From NCBI RefSeq assembly GCF_018437505.1, contig NZ_CP072467.1:2852001-2916000 (forward strand): a stretch of 64,000 nucleotides of DNA, read 5' to 3'. Origin of the DNA: Spiractinospora alimapuensis (GTDB taxonomy: Bacteria; Actinomycetota; Actinomycetes; Streptosporangiales; Streptosporangiaceae). Below the pieces are notes generated by a model. The model saw nothing but the letters and a program-made list of their open reading frames with translations. It was not told the DNA's origin and made no database searches. Below are positions 44,239 through 52,805 of the stretch, one piece after another (positions within the stretch are counted from its first letter, which is position 1; each line of letters opens with the position of its first letter). A program made the position numbers and the translations under genes.

Positions 44239-47200
44239 TTGAGATCCCCCCAGCACGCCGGGACGGCCTCCGTCCTCGCGGGCAGCCTGCTCCTGATGTT
44301 AGCGACGGCGCCGCCAGCCAGCGCCGACACCGACCACGAGATCCTCTTCTTCCACGAGACCACCGGATTCCGACACGACTCGATCGAGACCGCCTTGGAG
44401 ACCGTCGAGGCCCTGGGCGCGGAGCACGGCTTCGGCGTCACCGAGACCCAGGAATCGGAGGAGGTGTTCACCGACGACGGTCTCGCCGCGTTCGACGCCG
44501 TCGTCTTCTTCACCGACGGCGAGGGCACCCTGAACGAGGACGAACGAGCGGCCTTCGAGCGGTTCGTCAACGACGGCGGCGGAGTCGTGGGGCTGCACTC
44601 CGCATCCAACATGGACACCACCGACTGGCCATGGTGGGAGGACCTGATGGGTGGCGCGTTCTTCACCAACCACCCCTCGGGCGACGACCAGTTCCAGACC
44701 GCCACGATGCACGTGGAGGAACAGGGGCACCCGTCGACCGCGCACCTGGACGAGACGTGGGAGTGGGAGGAGGAGTGGTACAACTTCGCCGCCAACCCGC
44801 GGGACGCCGGGGTCCACGTGCTCATGACCGTGGACGAGGACACCTACACCGGCGGCGAGATGGGCGACGACCACCCCGTCGCGTGGTGCTCCGAGTTCGA
44901 CGGGGGACGCACCTTCTACACCGCGCTCGGCCACGAGAGCCACTACTACGACGACTCCGACTTCCAACAGCACATCCTGGGCGGGATCCAGTGGGCGACC
45001 GGAGCCGAGGACGGCGAGTGCGGCGAGCCCCGCGACAGCGCCCCCGGTGAGGCGGCGTTCGAGCGGGTGGCGCTCGACGACAACACCGCGAACCCGATGA
45101 AGCTGGACATCGCGTCCGACGGGCGGGTGTTCTACACCGAGCTCGGTGGCGCCCTGAAGATCCACCACCCCGACGACCAGTCGGTGACGGTCGCGGCGGA
45201 ACTGGACGTCTACCGGCAACACGAGAACGGCCTGGTCGGGGTGGCGCTGGATCCGGACTTCGACGAGAACCAGTGGCTGTACCTGTTCTACACGGATCCG
45301 GAGATGGACACCGTGGACGGTACGGACGGCGGGGTACAGCACGTCTCCCGGTTCACGTTCGACGACGCGACCCAGCAGCTCGACCTCGCGTCGGAGGAGA
45401 TCCTGCTGGAGATCCCGCACCAGCGCCAGGAGTGCTGTCACACCGCGGGCGACATCAAGTTCGGCCCCGACGGCGCGTTGCTCATCACCACGGGCGACGA
45501 CACCAATCCGTTCGGCTCCAGCGGCTTCGCGCCGATCGACTACCGGGACGGCCGCGCCCCCTGGGACGCCGCGCGTACGTCGGGCAACACGGCGGACCTG
45601 CGCGGAAAGGTGCTGCGCATCGTGCCGCTCGACGACCCGGGTGGGGAACCTGGGCTTGGCAACACCTACACCGTACCCGACGACAACCTGTTCACCGAGG
45701 CCAACGACACCTGGCACCACCTGTTCCCCGGCGGGAGCTTCGACCCGGAGCTCGGATACCCGGAGATCTACGCCATGGGTGTGCGCAACCCGTTCGGGAT
45801 GGCGGTGGACCAGGTGAGTGGTGAGGTCTGGGTCGGAGAGGTCGGTCCCGACTCCAACCCCTCGGGCGGCCACGACGAGAACCGCGGTCCGCGCGGGTAC
45901 GACGGCTGGAACCGAATCACCGAGGCGACCAACTTCGGCTGGCCGTTCTGCACCGGGGACAACGAGGCGTACCGCCAGTGGGACTTCGCCACTCAGACCC
46001 CCGGCGACTTCTACGCCTGTGACGACGGCCCGGTCAACGACTCGCCCAACAACACCGGCCTGGACCAGCTCCCCGCCGCGCAGCCGCCGGAGATCTGGTA
46101 CCCGTACTGCCCCTACACCGCTGACCCGCCCTTCCCGGAGATCCCCAGTGGCGACGTCGAGGGCGGCCAGAACTACGGGTGCGGCCGAGCCGCCTACATG
46201 GGCGACTTCTACGAGTACGACGACGCCAACGCCGACACCGAAGCGTTCCCCGCGAGCTTCGACGGAACCCCGTTCCTGCTGGAGTGGGAGCGCGACGTCA
46301 TCGCCACCATCGACCGGGACGACGCCGGCGACTACGTGGCCGGGTCCTTCACCGAGTTCATGCCCGAGCACCGGTTCGACGACGACCAGCGGTTCCGCAA
46401 GCCGCACGACATGAAGTTCGGCCCCGACGGACAGATGTACCTCATCGAGTGGGGCGACGAGTTCAACTTCGGTGGCGGTGGGGTCAACCCCGACTCGGGG
46501 CTGTACCGGATCAGCTACACGGAGGAGGGCCGGACCCCCATCGCCCGGGCGGAGGCGGATCCCGACAACGGGCCGCTGCCGTTGGACGTGGAGTTCTCCA
46601 GCGCGGGCAGCACCGACCCCGACGGGGGTTCGCTGGAGTACGCCTGGGACTTCGGTGACGGGACGACCAGCACCGAGCCGGACCCCGAGCACACGTTCAC
46701 CGACGCCGGCGCGTACACCGTCCAACTCACCGTCACCAACGAGGGAGGCCGCTCCAGCAGCTCCAACGTGACCGTCACCGCCGGCAACACCCGTCCCGAG
46801 GTCACCATCGAGTTCCCCGGGCACGGCGGGTTCACGGAGTGGGGAGACGAGGTTCCCTACGAGGTGTCCGTGGTCGACGCCGAGGACGGCTCGATCGAGG
46901 ACGGTTCACTCGACTGCTCCGACGTGACGATCGACCTCGGCCTATGGCACGACCCCGGTGAGGGCGAACACGTGCATCCGGGGCCCAGCCTCGACGGATG
47001 CGCCGGCATGATCGAGATCCAGGACGAGGCCGACCACGGCCCCGGGCACGACATCGCCCAGGTGGTCACCGCCTCCTACACCGATTCCGGCGGCGAGGCG
47101 GGAACACCGCCGCTGACCGGTGGCACCAGCCACTACCTCCACCCCAAGCGGCAGTTGGCCCGGTTCTACGAGGACTCCTCGGGCGATCCAACGGTCGTCT

Positions 47201-48459
47201 CCGTGGACGATCCGGAGAATCCCTACACCGCGCTCGCGGACCTGTCCGACGGGGACTGGGTCTCCTACCATCCCGTGGACCTGCACCAGGCGAACCCGCT
47301 GGCGTTCCGGGTCGCCTCGGCCGGCGGCGGCGAGATCGAGATCCGCGAGGGCGCGGCCGACGGACCCGTCCTCGGGACGGTCGACGTGCCCGACACCGGT
47401 GGCCGGCTCGACTGGACCACCGTGGCGACGGAGGTCGAGGACCCCGGCGGGACCGTCGAACTCGTCCTAGTCGCCGGAGGCGACAACCCCGTGAGCGTCG
47501 GGTTCTACGAAGCCTTCGGGCAGGGAGTGTCGGCGGAGGCACGGCCTTGGGTCCACCTCACCGAACCGCTCCCCGGCCAGGACCACGAGATCGGGTCCGA
47601 CATCACGGTCACGGCGGAGGCCCACGCTCCGAACTCCACGATCCGCTCCGTAGAGTTCTTCGCCGACGGAGAGCCCATCGGGACGGTCAACGGTAACCGG
47701 GGCAACGGCCGACAGCCGTTCAGCATCACGTGGGAGGACGTCGACGAGGGCCTCTACGACGTGACGGCGGTGGTCACCAACCGCCACGACGAGTCCACCG
47801 AGTCCCACGTCCAACGCGTCTTCGTCGGGGAGGAACGGTCCGTCAGCGACGACTTCGCCGGCGACTCACTCGACGAGATCCGGTGGGATCGACTCGTGCG
47901 CCCCGACCACGACCTGATGGGGGTGTCCGACGGACAACTCCACCTGGAGACGACCACGGGCGACATCTTCGGCGACGCCAACGACATGCCCAACATCGTG
48001 CTCCAGAACTCTCCGGAGGGGGACTGGGCCATCCAGACCCGGATGCACGCACCCCTCATCCGCAACTACCAGAACGCCGGGCTCATGGTCTACGACGATG
48101 ACGACAACTACCTCAAGTTCGGGTTCGTGGTGACGAGCGAACCAACCGAACCACGGTCCGTCAGCGTCGAGGCGGCCCCCGAGGTCGACGGTTCGCCCAC
48201 GGTGTTCAACGAACCGGCCCCCACGGAGGTGAACGACTGGTGGCTGCGCATGACGAGGTCGGGTGACTCCTACACCCTGGACTGGAGCACCGACGGGGAG
48301 GAGTGGAACACCATGTCGGAGGTTCCGGAGATCGAACTGGGAGCTCCCGCGTTCGGGGTGTACGCGACCGGCAGTGGCCTCCAAGGGGAGAACGAGAGCG
48401 TCACGGTCAGTTGGGACTGCTTCGAGTTGATCGACGAGGGAGAGGAAGTCTGCGCGTAG
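44239..48459 (+). CDS. Secreted multidomain protein: ThuA, glucose/sorbosone dehydrogenase, PKD, CBM-like, Ig-like, LamG-like
   Basis: 1406 residues from a TTG start with AAGGAGGAG 4 nt upstream. A signal peptide (about residues 1-30) precedes a ThuA-like domain (31-260, EILFFHETTGFRHDSIETAL). Next is a GSDH six-bladed propeller (270-760, HENGLVGVALDPDF, ending SGLYRISY), then PKD (765-850, DFGDGTTSTEPDPEHTF), a CBM6-like region (900-1095), an Ig-like domain (1100-1195) and a LamG/DUF1349-like lectin end (1200-1400). Fusions of this kind are thought to oxidise sugars outside the cell, perhaps with PQQ. The whole protein is very acidic. It lies inside the liv operon. Confidence 0.9.
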   Translation: MRSPQHAGTASVLAGSLLLMLATAPPASADTDHEILFFHETTGFRHDSIETALETVEALGAEHGFGVTETQESEEVFTDDGLAAFDAVVFFTDGEGTLNEDERAAFERFVNDGGGVVGLHSASNMDTTDWPWWEDLMGGAFFTNHPSGDDQFQTATMHVEEQGHPSTAHLDETWEWEEEWYNFAANPRDAGVHVLMTVDEDTYTGGEMGDDHPVAWCSEFDGGRTFYTALGHESHYYDDSDFQQHILGGIQWATGAEDGECGEPRDSAPGEAAFERVALDDNTANPMKLDIASDGRVFYTELGGALKIHHPDDQSVTVAAELDVYRQHENGLVGVALDPDFDENQWLYLFYTDPEMDTVDGTDGGVQHVSRFTFDDATQQLDLASEEILLEIPHQRQECCHTAGDIKFGPDGALLITTGDDTNPFGSSGFAPIDYRDGRAPWDAARTSGNTADLRGKVLRIVPLDDPGGEPGLGNTYTVPDDNLFTEANDTWHHLFPGGSFDPELGYPEIYAMGVRNPFGMAVDQVSGEVWVGEVGPDSNPSGGHDENRGPRGYDGWNRITEATNFGWPFCTGDNEAYRQWDFATQTPGDFYACDDGPVNDSPNNTGLDQLPAAQPPEIWYPYCPYTADPPFPEIPSGDVEGGQNYGCGRAAYMGDFYEYDDANADTEAFPASFDGTPFLLEWERDVIATIDRDDAGDYVAGSFTEFMPEHRFDDDQRFRKPHDMKFGPDGQMYLIEWGDEFNFGGGGVNPDSGLYRISYTEEGRTPIARAEADPDNGPLPLDVEFSSAGSTDPDGGSLEYAWDFGDGTTSTEPDPEHTFTDAGAYTVQLTVTNEGGRSSSSNVTVTAGNTRPEVTIEFPGHGGFTEWGDEVPYEVSVVDAEDGSIEDGSLDCSDVTIDLGLWHDPGEGEHVHPGPSLDGCAGMIEIQDEADHGPGHDIAQVVTASYTDSGGEAGTPPLTGGTSHYLHPKRQLARFYEDSSGDPTVVSVDDPENPYTALADLSDGDWVSYHPVDLHQANPLAFRVASAGGGEIEIREGAADGPVLGTVDVPDTGGRLDWTTVATEVEDPGGTVELVLVAGGDNPVSVGFYEAFGQGVSAEARPWVHLTEPLPGQDHEIGSDITVTAEAHAPNSTIRSVEFFADGEPIGTVNGNRGNGRQPFSITWEDVDEGLYDVTAVVTNRHDESTESHVQRVFVGEERSVSDDFAGDSLDEIRWDRLVRPDHDLMGVSDGQLHLETTTGDIFGDANDMPNIVLQNSPEGDWAIQTRMHAPLIRNYQNAGLMVYDDDDNYLKFGFVVTSEPTEPRSVSVEAAPEVDGSPTVFNEPAPTEVNDWWLRMTRSGDSYTLDWSTDGEEWNTMSEVPEIELGAPAFGVYATGSGLQGENESVTVSWDCFELIDEGEEVCA

Positions 48460-48491
48460 GATTCCCCGCCGGACGTCACCCGGCGACCCCT

Positions 48492-48524
48492 CCGGCGGCC
48501 GAGCCCCCCCCGCTCGGCCGCCGG
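48492..48524 (+). terminator. Strong hairpin between the secreted dehydrogenase and livF
   Basis: CCGGCGGCCGAGC and GCTCGGCCGCCGG form a perfect 13-bp stem around seven C residues. No T-run follows. It may partly stop transcription or stabilise the upstream mRNA, so livF might be made less or from another promoter. Confidence 0.6.
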
Positions 48525-48553
48525 CCCCCGCGAACCCCCGGTGAGGAGCCGTC

Positions 48554-49261
48554 ATGACCACGGGGAACCGGCTGACCGTCAGGAACCTCAACGCCTACTA
48601 CGACCAGGTGCACATCCTGCAGGACGTGAGCTTCGAGATCGGCGCGGAGCCCGTGGCGATGGTCGGACGCAACGGCATGGGCAAGACCACGCTCGCGCGG
48701 ACCCTGACCGGGATGCACCCGGCGCGGTCCGGTTCGATCCTCTTCGCCGGTACGGAGCTCAGTGGCAAGCCGCCCTACCGAATCACGCGTGCCGGAATCG
48801 GCTACGTCCCTCAGGGGCGACGGATCTGGCCGTCGCTCAGCACCCACGAACACCTCGCGATGGTGGGGGCCCGGTCGGACGCGCGCTGGAACGTGGACGC
48901 CGTCTACGACCTGTTTCCCCGACTGGCGCAGCGCCGCGCCGTCGGCGGCGCACAGCTCTCCGGCGGAGAACAACAGATGCTGGCCATCGGGCGTGCCCTG
49001 CTCACCGACCCGGCGCTGCTCATCCTCGACGAACCGTCCGAAGGGCTCGCCCCCGCCATCATCGACCACCTGGCCGAGACTCTGCGAACCCTCGTGCGGG
49101 AGGGGCAACAGGTCCTGCTGATCGAACAGAATCTCGCGTTCGCCACCGCCATCGGCCACGACATCCTGGTCATGGTGAACGGTCGCATCGAGGCCGTCCT
49201 CTCCGCCTCCGAACTCCTGGCCGACGAGGCCCTCCAGAATCGTTACCTCGGGGTCGCGTGA
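48554..49261 (+). CDS. livF: Branched-chain-type ABC ATPase (LivF family)
   Basis: 235 residues, the length of LivF. Walker A is GRNGMGKTTLARTLTG, the signature LSGGEQQMLAIGRALL, Walker B LLILDEPSEGLAPAI and the H-loop LIEQNLAFA. The phrase GIGYVPQGRRIWPSLSTHEHL is typical. It completes the transporter with LivG, LivH, LivM and LivK despite being 4.3 kb from livG. GGTGAGGAG precedes the ATG. Confidence 0.93.
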   Translation: MTTGNRLTVRNLNAYYDQVHILQDVSFEIGAEPVAMVGRNGMGKTTLARTLTGMHPARSGSILFAGTELSGKPPYRITRAGIGYVPQGRRIWPSLSTHEHLAMVGARSDARWNVDAVYDLFPRLAQRRAVGGAQLSGGEQQMLAIGRALLTDPALLILDEPSEGLAPAIIDHLAETLRTLVREGQQVLLIEQNLAFATAIGHDILVMVNGRIEAVLSASELLADEALQNRYLGVA

Positions 49262-49287
49262 GCCCCACCGAGTAGGACACCGAACGA

Positions 49288-49320
49288 CCGCGCCCGCCCC
49301 GGCAACCGGGGCGGGCGCGG
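49288..49320. terminator. Bidirectional terminator hairpin
   Basis: CCGCGCCCGCCCCGG and CCGGGGCGGGCGCGG form a perfect 15-bp stem with loop CAA between the convergent livF and copper-ATPase genes. It is one of the strongest hairpins in the window. Confidence 0.8.
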
Positions 49321-49351
49321 TGGGCTGGACGCGCCAGGAGGTCCAGCCGAA

Positions 49352-51616
49352 CTAGCCGGCCAGGGCGTGCGCCTTGGCGTCCCCCACGCTGGCCTCGGGG
49401 CGGAGGTCCAGACGCCGCAGGAGTTGGGCGTTCAGCGCGACCACCACGGTCGAGGCCGACATCAGGATCGCGCCGACGGACATCGGGAGGACGAACCCGA
49501 CGGGCGCCAGCACGCCGGCCGCCAGCGGCACCGAAAGCAGGTTGTAGCCCGCGGCCCACCAGAGGTTCTGCTTCATCTTGCGGTAGCTGGCCCGGGAGAG
49601 CTCGATCACCGAGAGCACCGACCGCGGGTCGTCGCTGGCGAGGATCACCCCGGCGGACGCGATGGCGACGTCGGTACCGGCGCCGATCGCGATCCCCACG
49701 TCGGCCTGGGCGAGGGCGGGCGCGTCGTTGACGCCGTCCCCGACCATCGCGACGCGGCGGCCCTCCTTCCGCAGTTCCTCGACCTTGGCGGACTTGTCCT
49801 CCGGCCGCACTCCGGCGAAGACCCGGTCGATCCCGAGCTCACCGGCGACGGACCGCGCGACCGCCTCGGCGTCGCCGGTGATCATCACGACCTGGACGCC
49901 GCGTGCGTGCAGGGCGTCCACGGCCTGGCGGGACTCCTCACGGATCTCGTCGGCGAGGCGCAACGCACCGACCACCGCGCCGTCGGCCACGACGTGGAGG
50001 ATGATCGCGCCCTCGGTGCGCCACTCCGCGGCGACCGACTGCTCGGAGCCGTTCTCCTCCCGCAACATCGCGGGCCCGCCGACGCGGACGGTGCGCCCCG
50101 CCACCGTCGCGGTGACGCCCACCGCCGGCGAGGACTCGAACCCGGTCGCCTTGGCGACCGTCAGCTCCCGGGCCCGCGCCGCATTGACGATCGCCCGAGC
50201 CAGGGGGTGTTCGCTGTCGGACTCGGCCGCGGCCGCGAGGGCGAGGACCTCGTTCTCGTCGTGGCCATCGACGACCTCGACCCCGGTCACGGTCGGCTCG
50301 CCCTTGGTGAGGGTGCCGGTCTTGTCGAACAGCACGGTGTCGACGGTCCGTATGCTCTCCAGGGCGAGACGGTCCTTGACGAGGACACCGCCGCGCGCCG
50401 CGCGCTCGGTGGCGATGGAGACCACCAGCGGGATGGCGAGCCCGAGGGCGTGTGGGCAGGCGATGACCAGCACCGTGATGGTCCGCACCACGGCCGCGTC
50501 CGGCATACCGAACAGCGTCCACATCGCGGCGGTGATGACGCCGGCCCCGAGCGCGAACCAGAAGAGCCAGGCGGCGGCGGTGTCGGCGAGGCGCTGGGCA
50601 CGGGAGGAGGAGTTCTGGGCGTCGGTGACCAGGCGTTGGATTCCGGCGAGGGCGGTCTCGTCCCCCACGGCGGTGACCTGGACACGCAGCCCTGAGTCGG
50701 TCGCGACCGTTCCGGCGACCACCTGTTCGCCCTCGGTCCGCCGGACCGGGTGGGACTCGCCCGTCACCATCGACTCGTCGATGCTGGCGGTGCCTTCGAT
50801 GATGCGGCCGTCGGCGGGAACCGACCCACCGGGGCGGACCACCACGACGTCCCCGAGCGTCAGCTCGGACGGGGCGACCGTGACGATCTCGTCGCCCTCG
50901 ACCCGCTCGGCCTCGTCCGGGAGCAGCGCCGCCAGCGAGTCCAACGCGGACGTGGTCTGGGCCAGCGACCGCATCTCGATCCAGTGGCCGAGCAGCATGA
51001 TCACGACCAGGAGCGCGAGCTCCCACCAGAAGTTCAGTTCGTGCCCGAGCAGGCCCAGGCTGGAGCCCCACGAGGCGACGAAGGCGACGGTGATCGCGAG
51101 CCCGATGAGGAGCATCATGCCCGGCTTGCGACTGGTGATCTCGCTCCACGCCCCGGCGAGGAACGGCTGCCCGCCCCACAGGTAGACCACGGTGCCGAGG
51201 ATCGGCGAGACCCAGGGAACCCAGGCCATGTCCGGCGGTTGGTAGCCGAGGATCATCGCGAACATGTCGTTGAACGCCACGACCGGGGCGCCGAGGGCGA
51301 GCATGATCCAGAACAGGCGCCGGAACTGCCCCACGTGGTCCCCGTGATCTCCATGCCCGCTGTGTCCACCGTGGCCACCATGCCCGGCGTGGCCCGCGTG
51401 CTCCCCGTGCTGGCCGTGCTCCGCGTGCTGGTGCTCGGACCGTTGGTTCGCCGACCCGTGGTGGTGACCGTGGTCGCCATGGTCGACGTTCCCACCGTGT
51501 GTGTCGTGGTCGTGACCCTGGTGCGCGTCCATCGCGGCGGTCGCCGCGTGTGCGCCGCCGTGGTGCGCGGGTTCGCGGTCTTCCGCCGGGTCGTGGTGAT
51601 CGTGTCGCTCACTCAT
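49352..51616 (-). CDS. copB: Heavy-metal P-type ATPase, CopB-like (CPH motif)
   Basis: 754 residues. The first 95 are extremely rich in His, Gly and Asp, a metal-collecting tail in place of the Cys-x-x-Cys domain of CopA. Eight TM segments are expected. The transport motif is CPH (IACPHALGLA), the phosphorylated Asp lies in DKTGTLTKG, the SEHPLARA motif follows, and GDGVNDAPALAQADVGIAIG is the hinge. CPH pumps of the PIB-3 group export copper, possibly silver. A CsoR-like box just upstream supports copper control. The ATG at 51616 is uncertain: one at 51628 is closer to AAGGGGG. Confidence 0.93.
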   Translation of the reverse strand: MSERHDHHDPAEDREPAHHGGAHAATAAMDAHQGHDHDTHGGNVDHGDHGHHHGSANQRSEHQHAEHGQHGEHAGHAGHGGHGGHSGHGDHGDHVGQFRRLFWIMLALGAPVVAFNDMFAMILGYQPPDMAWVPWVSPILGTVVYLWGGQPFLAGAWSEITSRKPGMMLLIGLAITVAFVASWGSSLGLLGHELNFWWELALLVVIMLLGHWIEMRSLAQTTSALDSLAALLPDEAERVEGDEIVTVAPSELTLGDVVVVRPGGSVPADGRIIEGTASIDESMVTGESHPVRRTEGEQVVAGTVATDSGLRVQVTAVGDETALAGIQRLVTDAQNSSSRAQRLADTAAAWLFWFALGAGVITAAMWTLFGMPDAAVVRTITVLVIACPHALGLAIPLVVSIATERAARGGVLVKDRLALESIRTVDTVLFDKTGTLTKGEPTVTGVEVVDGHDENEVLALAAAAESDSEHPLARAIVNAARARELTVAKATGFESSPAVGVTATVAGRTVRVGGPAMLREENGSEQSVAAEWRTEGAIILHVVADGAVVGALRLADEIREESRQAVDALHARGVQVVMITGDAEAVARSVAGELGIDRVFAGVRPEDKSAKVEELRKEGRRVAMVGDGVNDAPALAQADVGIAIGAGTDVAIASAGVILASDDPRSVLSVIELSRASYRKMKQNLWWAAGYNLLSVPLAAGVLAPVGFVLPMSVGAILMSASTVVVALNAQLLRRLDLRPEASVGDAKAHALAG

Positions 51617-51628
51617 GCCGGCCACCAT

Positions 51629-51645
51629 ATACCCCCTTGGGGTAT
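51629..51645 (-). promoter_or_regulatory. CsoR-like copper operator
   Basis: ATACCCC and GGGGTAT form a perfect 7-bp inverted repeat around CTT, the form of CsoR boxes known in Mycobacterium and Streptomyces. It lies 12 nt upstream of the copB start and covers the AAGGGGG ribosome site of the alternative start. CsoR itself is not in the window. Confidence 0.75.
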
Positions 51646-51929
51646 TTTGCCAAGACGAACACCTCAACCACACGCCACCCCACCCCCAAAGGGCCACATC
51701 ACCCCAGGCCAGACGGGCTCCACGCACTTCGACCCGAGGCGCCCCCCTGACCGCCACCGCGACCGGGCGCCGGCATACCCCACCCACCCATCACGCCGAG
51801 GGAGCCCAATACTGCCCGATACCGCCGACATTTCACGGTTCGTCCCGGTTTTCAGACGCCCCAGCGGGCGATACACACCCCCCGGGGGCACCGCAGAGGA
51901 GCATCCAGGCCACGGCGAGCACTCTTCAG

Positions 51930-51968
51930 TTGACATATTGGAAACTAACGCCGACAATTTCCAATATG
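51930..51968 (+). promoter_or_regulatory. Promoter and operator spanning the start codon (leaderless)
   Basis: TTGACA (51930-51935), 17 bp, GACAAT (51953-51958) place the transcript start at about the ATG, 51966. CATATTGGAAA (51934-51944) and TTTCCAATATG (51958-51968) are a perfect inverted repeat reaching from the -35 to the start codon. A bound repressor would cover the whole promoter. The product of 52427-52735 is the obvious candidate. The rest of 51646-51929 shows no gene. Confidence 0.7.
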
Positions 51969-52427
51969 GAAACTGACGGACAGTCGCCGGACGACACGCC
52001 TCCCACCCCGAAGGACGCGGCCGCCGCCCTCACGTCGATCGAGGAGACGCGGTCCGCTGTCGCGCGGGTCCGAACCCCCCTTTGGTACTTCGTCACGCTG
52101 GGCGCCATGACCGCCCCGATCGGCCCCCTGAGCACTGTGGCACCGAGCTCACTCCCCGGTGCGCTGGCGTTCCTGGGTGTCATGGTGGCCTGGCTCCTCG
52201 CGCTGGGCTGGCTCATGTCCCGCGTGGTATATCGCATGGGTGTGCAGGGTCGAATGACCTGGAAGCAGCTGGTCCTCGTACCCACCGCGTGTGGCCTGGC
52301 CGGGATCGCGGCCGCCGTCCTGAAGAACCAGTTCGAGGTGGAGTGGGCCATGTCGGCCTTCACCGTCGTCCTCGGACTCGTCATCGTCGGTGTCGGCCTG
52401 GTCCACAACCACAGGAAGAGCCAGTGA
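51966..52427 (+). CDS. Small membrane protein with four predicted TM segments
   Basis: 153 residues: a Pro/Asp-rich N-terminus of about 40 residues, then segments near WYFVTLGAMTAPIGPL, ALAFLGVMVAWLLALGWLMSRV, QLVLVPTACGLAGIAAAVL and SAFTVVLGLVIVGVGLVH. I recognise no named family, although the pairing with a small winged-helix gene is common in actinobacteria. The ATG lies inside the operator, and no ribosome site is possible, so translation should be leaderless. Its stop overlaps the regulator start (TGATG). Confidence 0.8.
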   Translation: METDGQSPDDTPPTPKDAAAALTSIEETRSAVARVRTPLWYFVTLGAMTAPIGPLSTVAPSSLPGALAFLGVMVAWLLALGWLMSRVVYRMGVQGRMTWKQLVLVPTACGLAGIAAAVLKNQFEVEWAMSAFTVVLGLVIVGVGLVHNHRKSQ

Positions 52428-52735
52428 TGCCCCCGTCCACGTCCACTGACGGGTTCGACTCCACGATCCACGCCCCACAGCGTCTGCGCATCTGCGCGCT
52501 GCTGGACGCCAGCGACCGCGCCGAGTTCGGTTTCGTCCAGGAACAACTCCAGGTCAGCGCGTCGGTTCTCAGTAAGCACGTGAGTGTGCTGATGGACTCC
52601 GGGTACTTGGAACAGACCAAGTTCGTTCGCAACGCACGCCAGCGCGTGTGGCTACGCCTCACCCCCACGGGCCGCACCGCCTACCGGGACCATGTCGCGG
52701 CCCTGCGCGCGATCGTGGAACAGGCGGGATCGTAG
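52427..52735 (+). CDS. Winged-helix regulator (HTH_34/MarR-like)
   Basis: 102 residues that are almost only a winged helix: PQRLRICALLDASDRAEFGFVQEQLQVSASVLSKHVSVLMDSGYLEQTKF, then a wing (NARQRVWLRLTPTGRTAY). The compact size matches the PF13601 group of regulators. Coupled to the membrane protein by TGATG, it most likely represses the pair through the 11-bp arms at 51934-51968. The inducer is unknown, and the membrane protein may take part in sensing. Confidence 0.9.
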   Translation: MPPSTSTDGFDSTIHAPQRLRICALLDASDRAEFGFVQEQLQVSASVLSKHVSVLMDSGYLEQTKFVRNARQRVWLRLTPTGRTAYRDHVAALRAIVEQAGS

Positions 52736-52805
52736 CCTCCCGCTCCCGCCCTGGGGGAGGCGCCGGCCGGTCCGCGACACCGTCGGCCGTGTGTCATCAT
52801 TCGGC

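Noticed and set aside
44299-46824. An 841-codon open frame on the minus strand opposite the ThuA/dehydrogenase gene
   Set aside because: Antisense shadow of a well-supported multidomain gene; composition is Val/Gly/Arg-rich without motifs or a ribosome site.
51340-51616. CRISPR-like or tandem repeats rich in GTGG/CCAC
   Set aside because: They are codons for the His/Gly-rich N-terminus of the copper ATPase; the units are irregular and coding.
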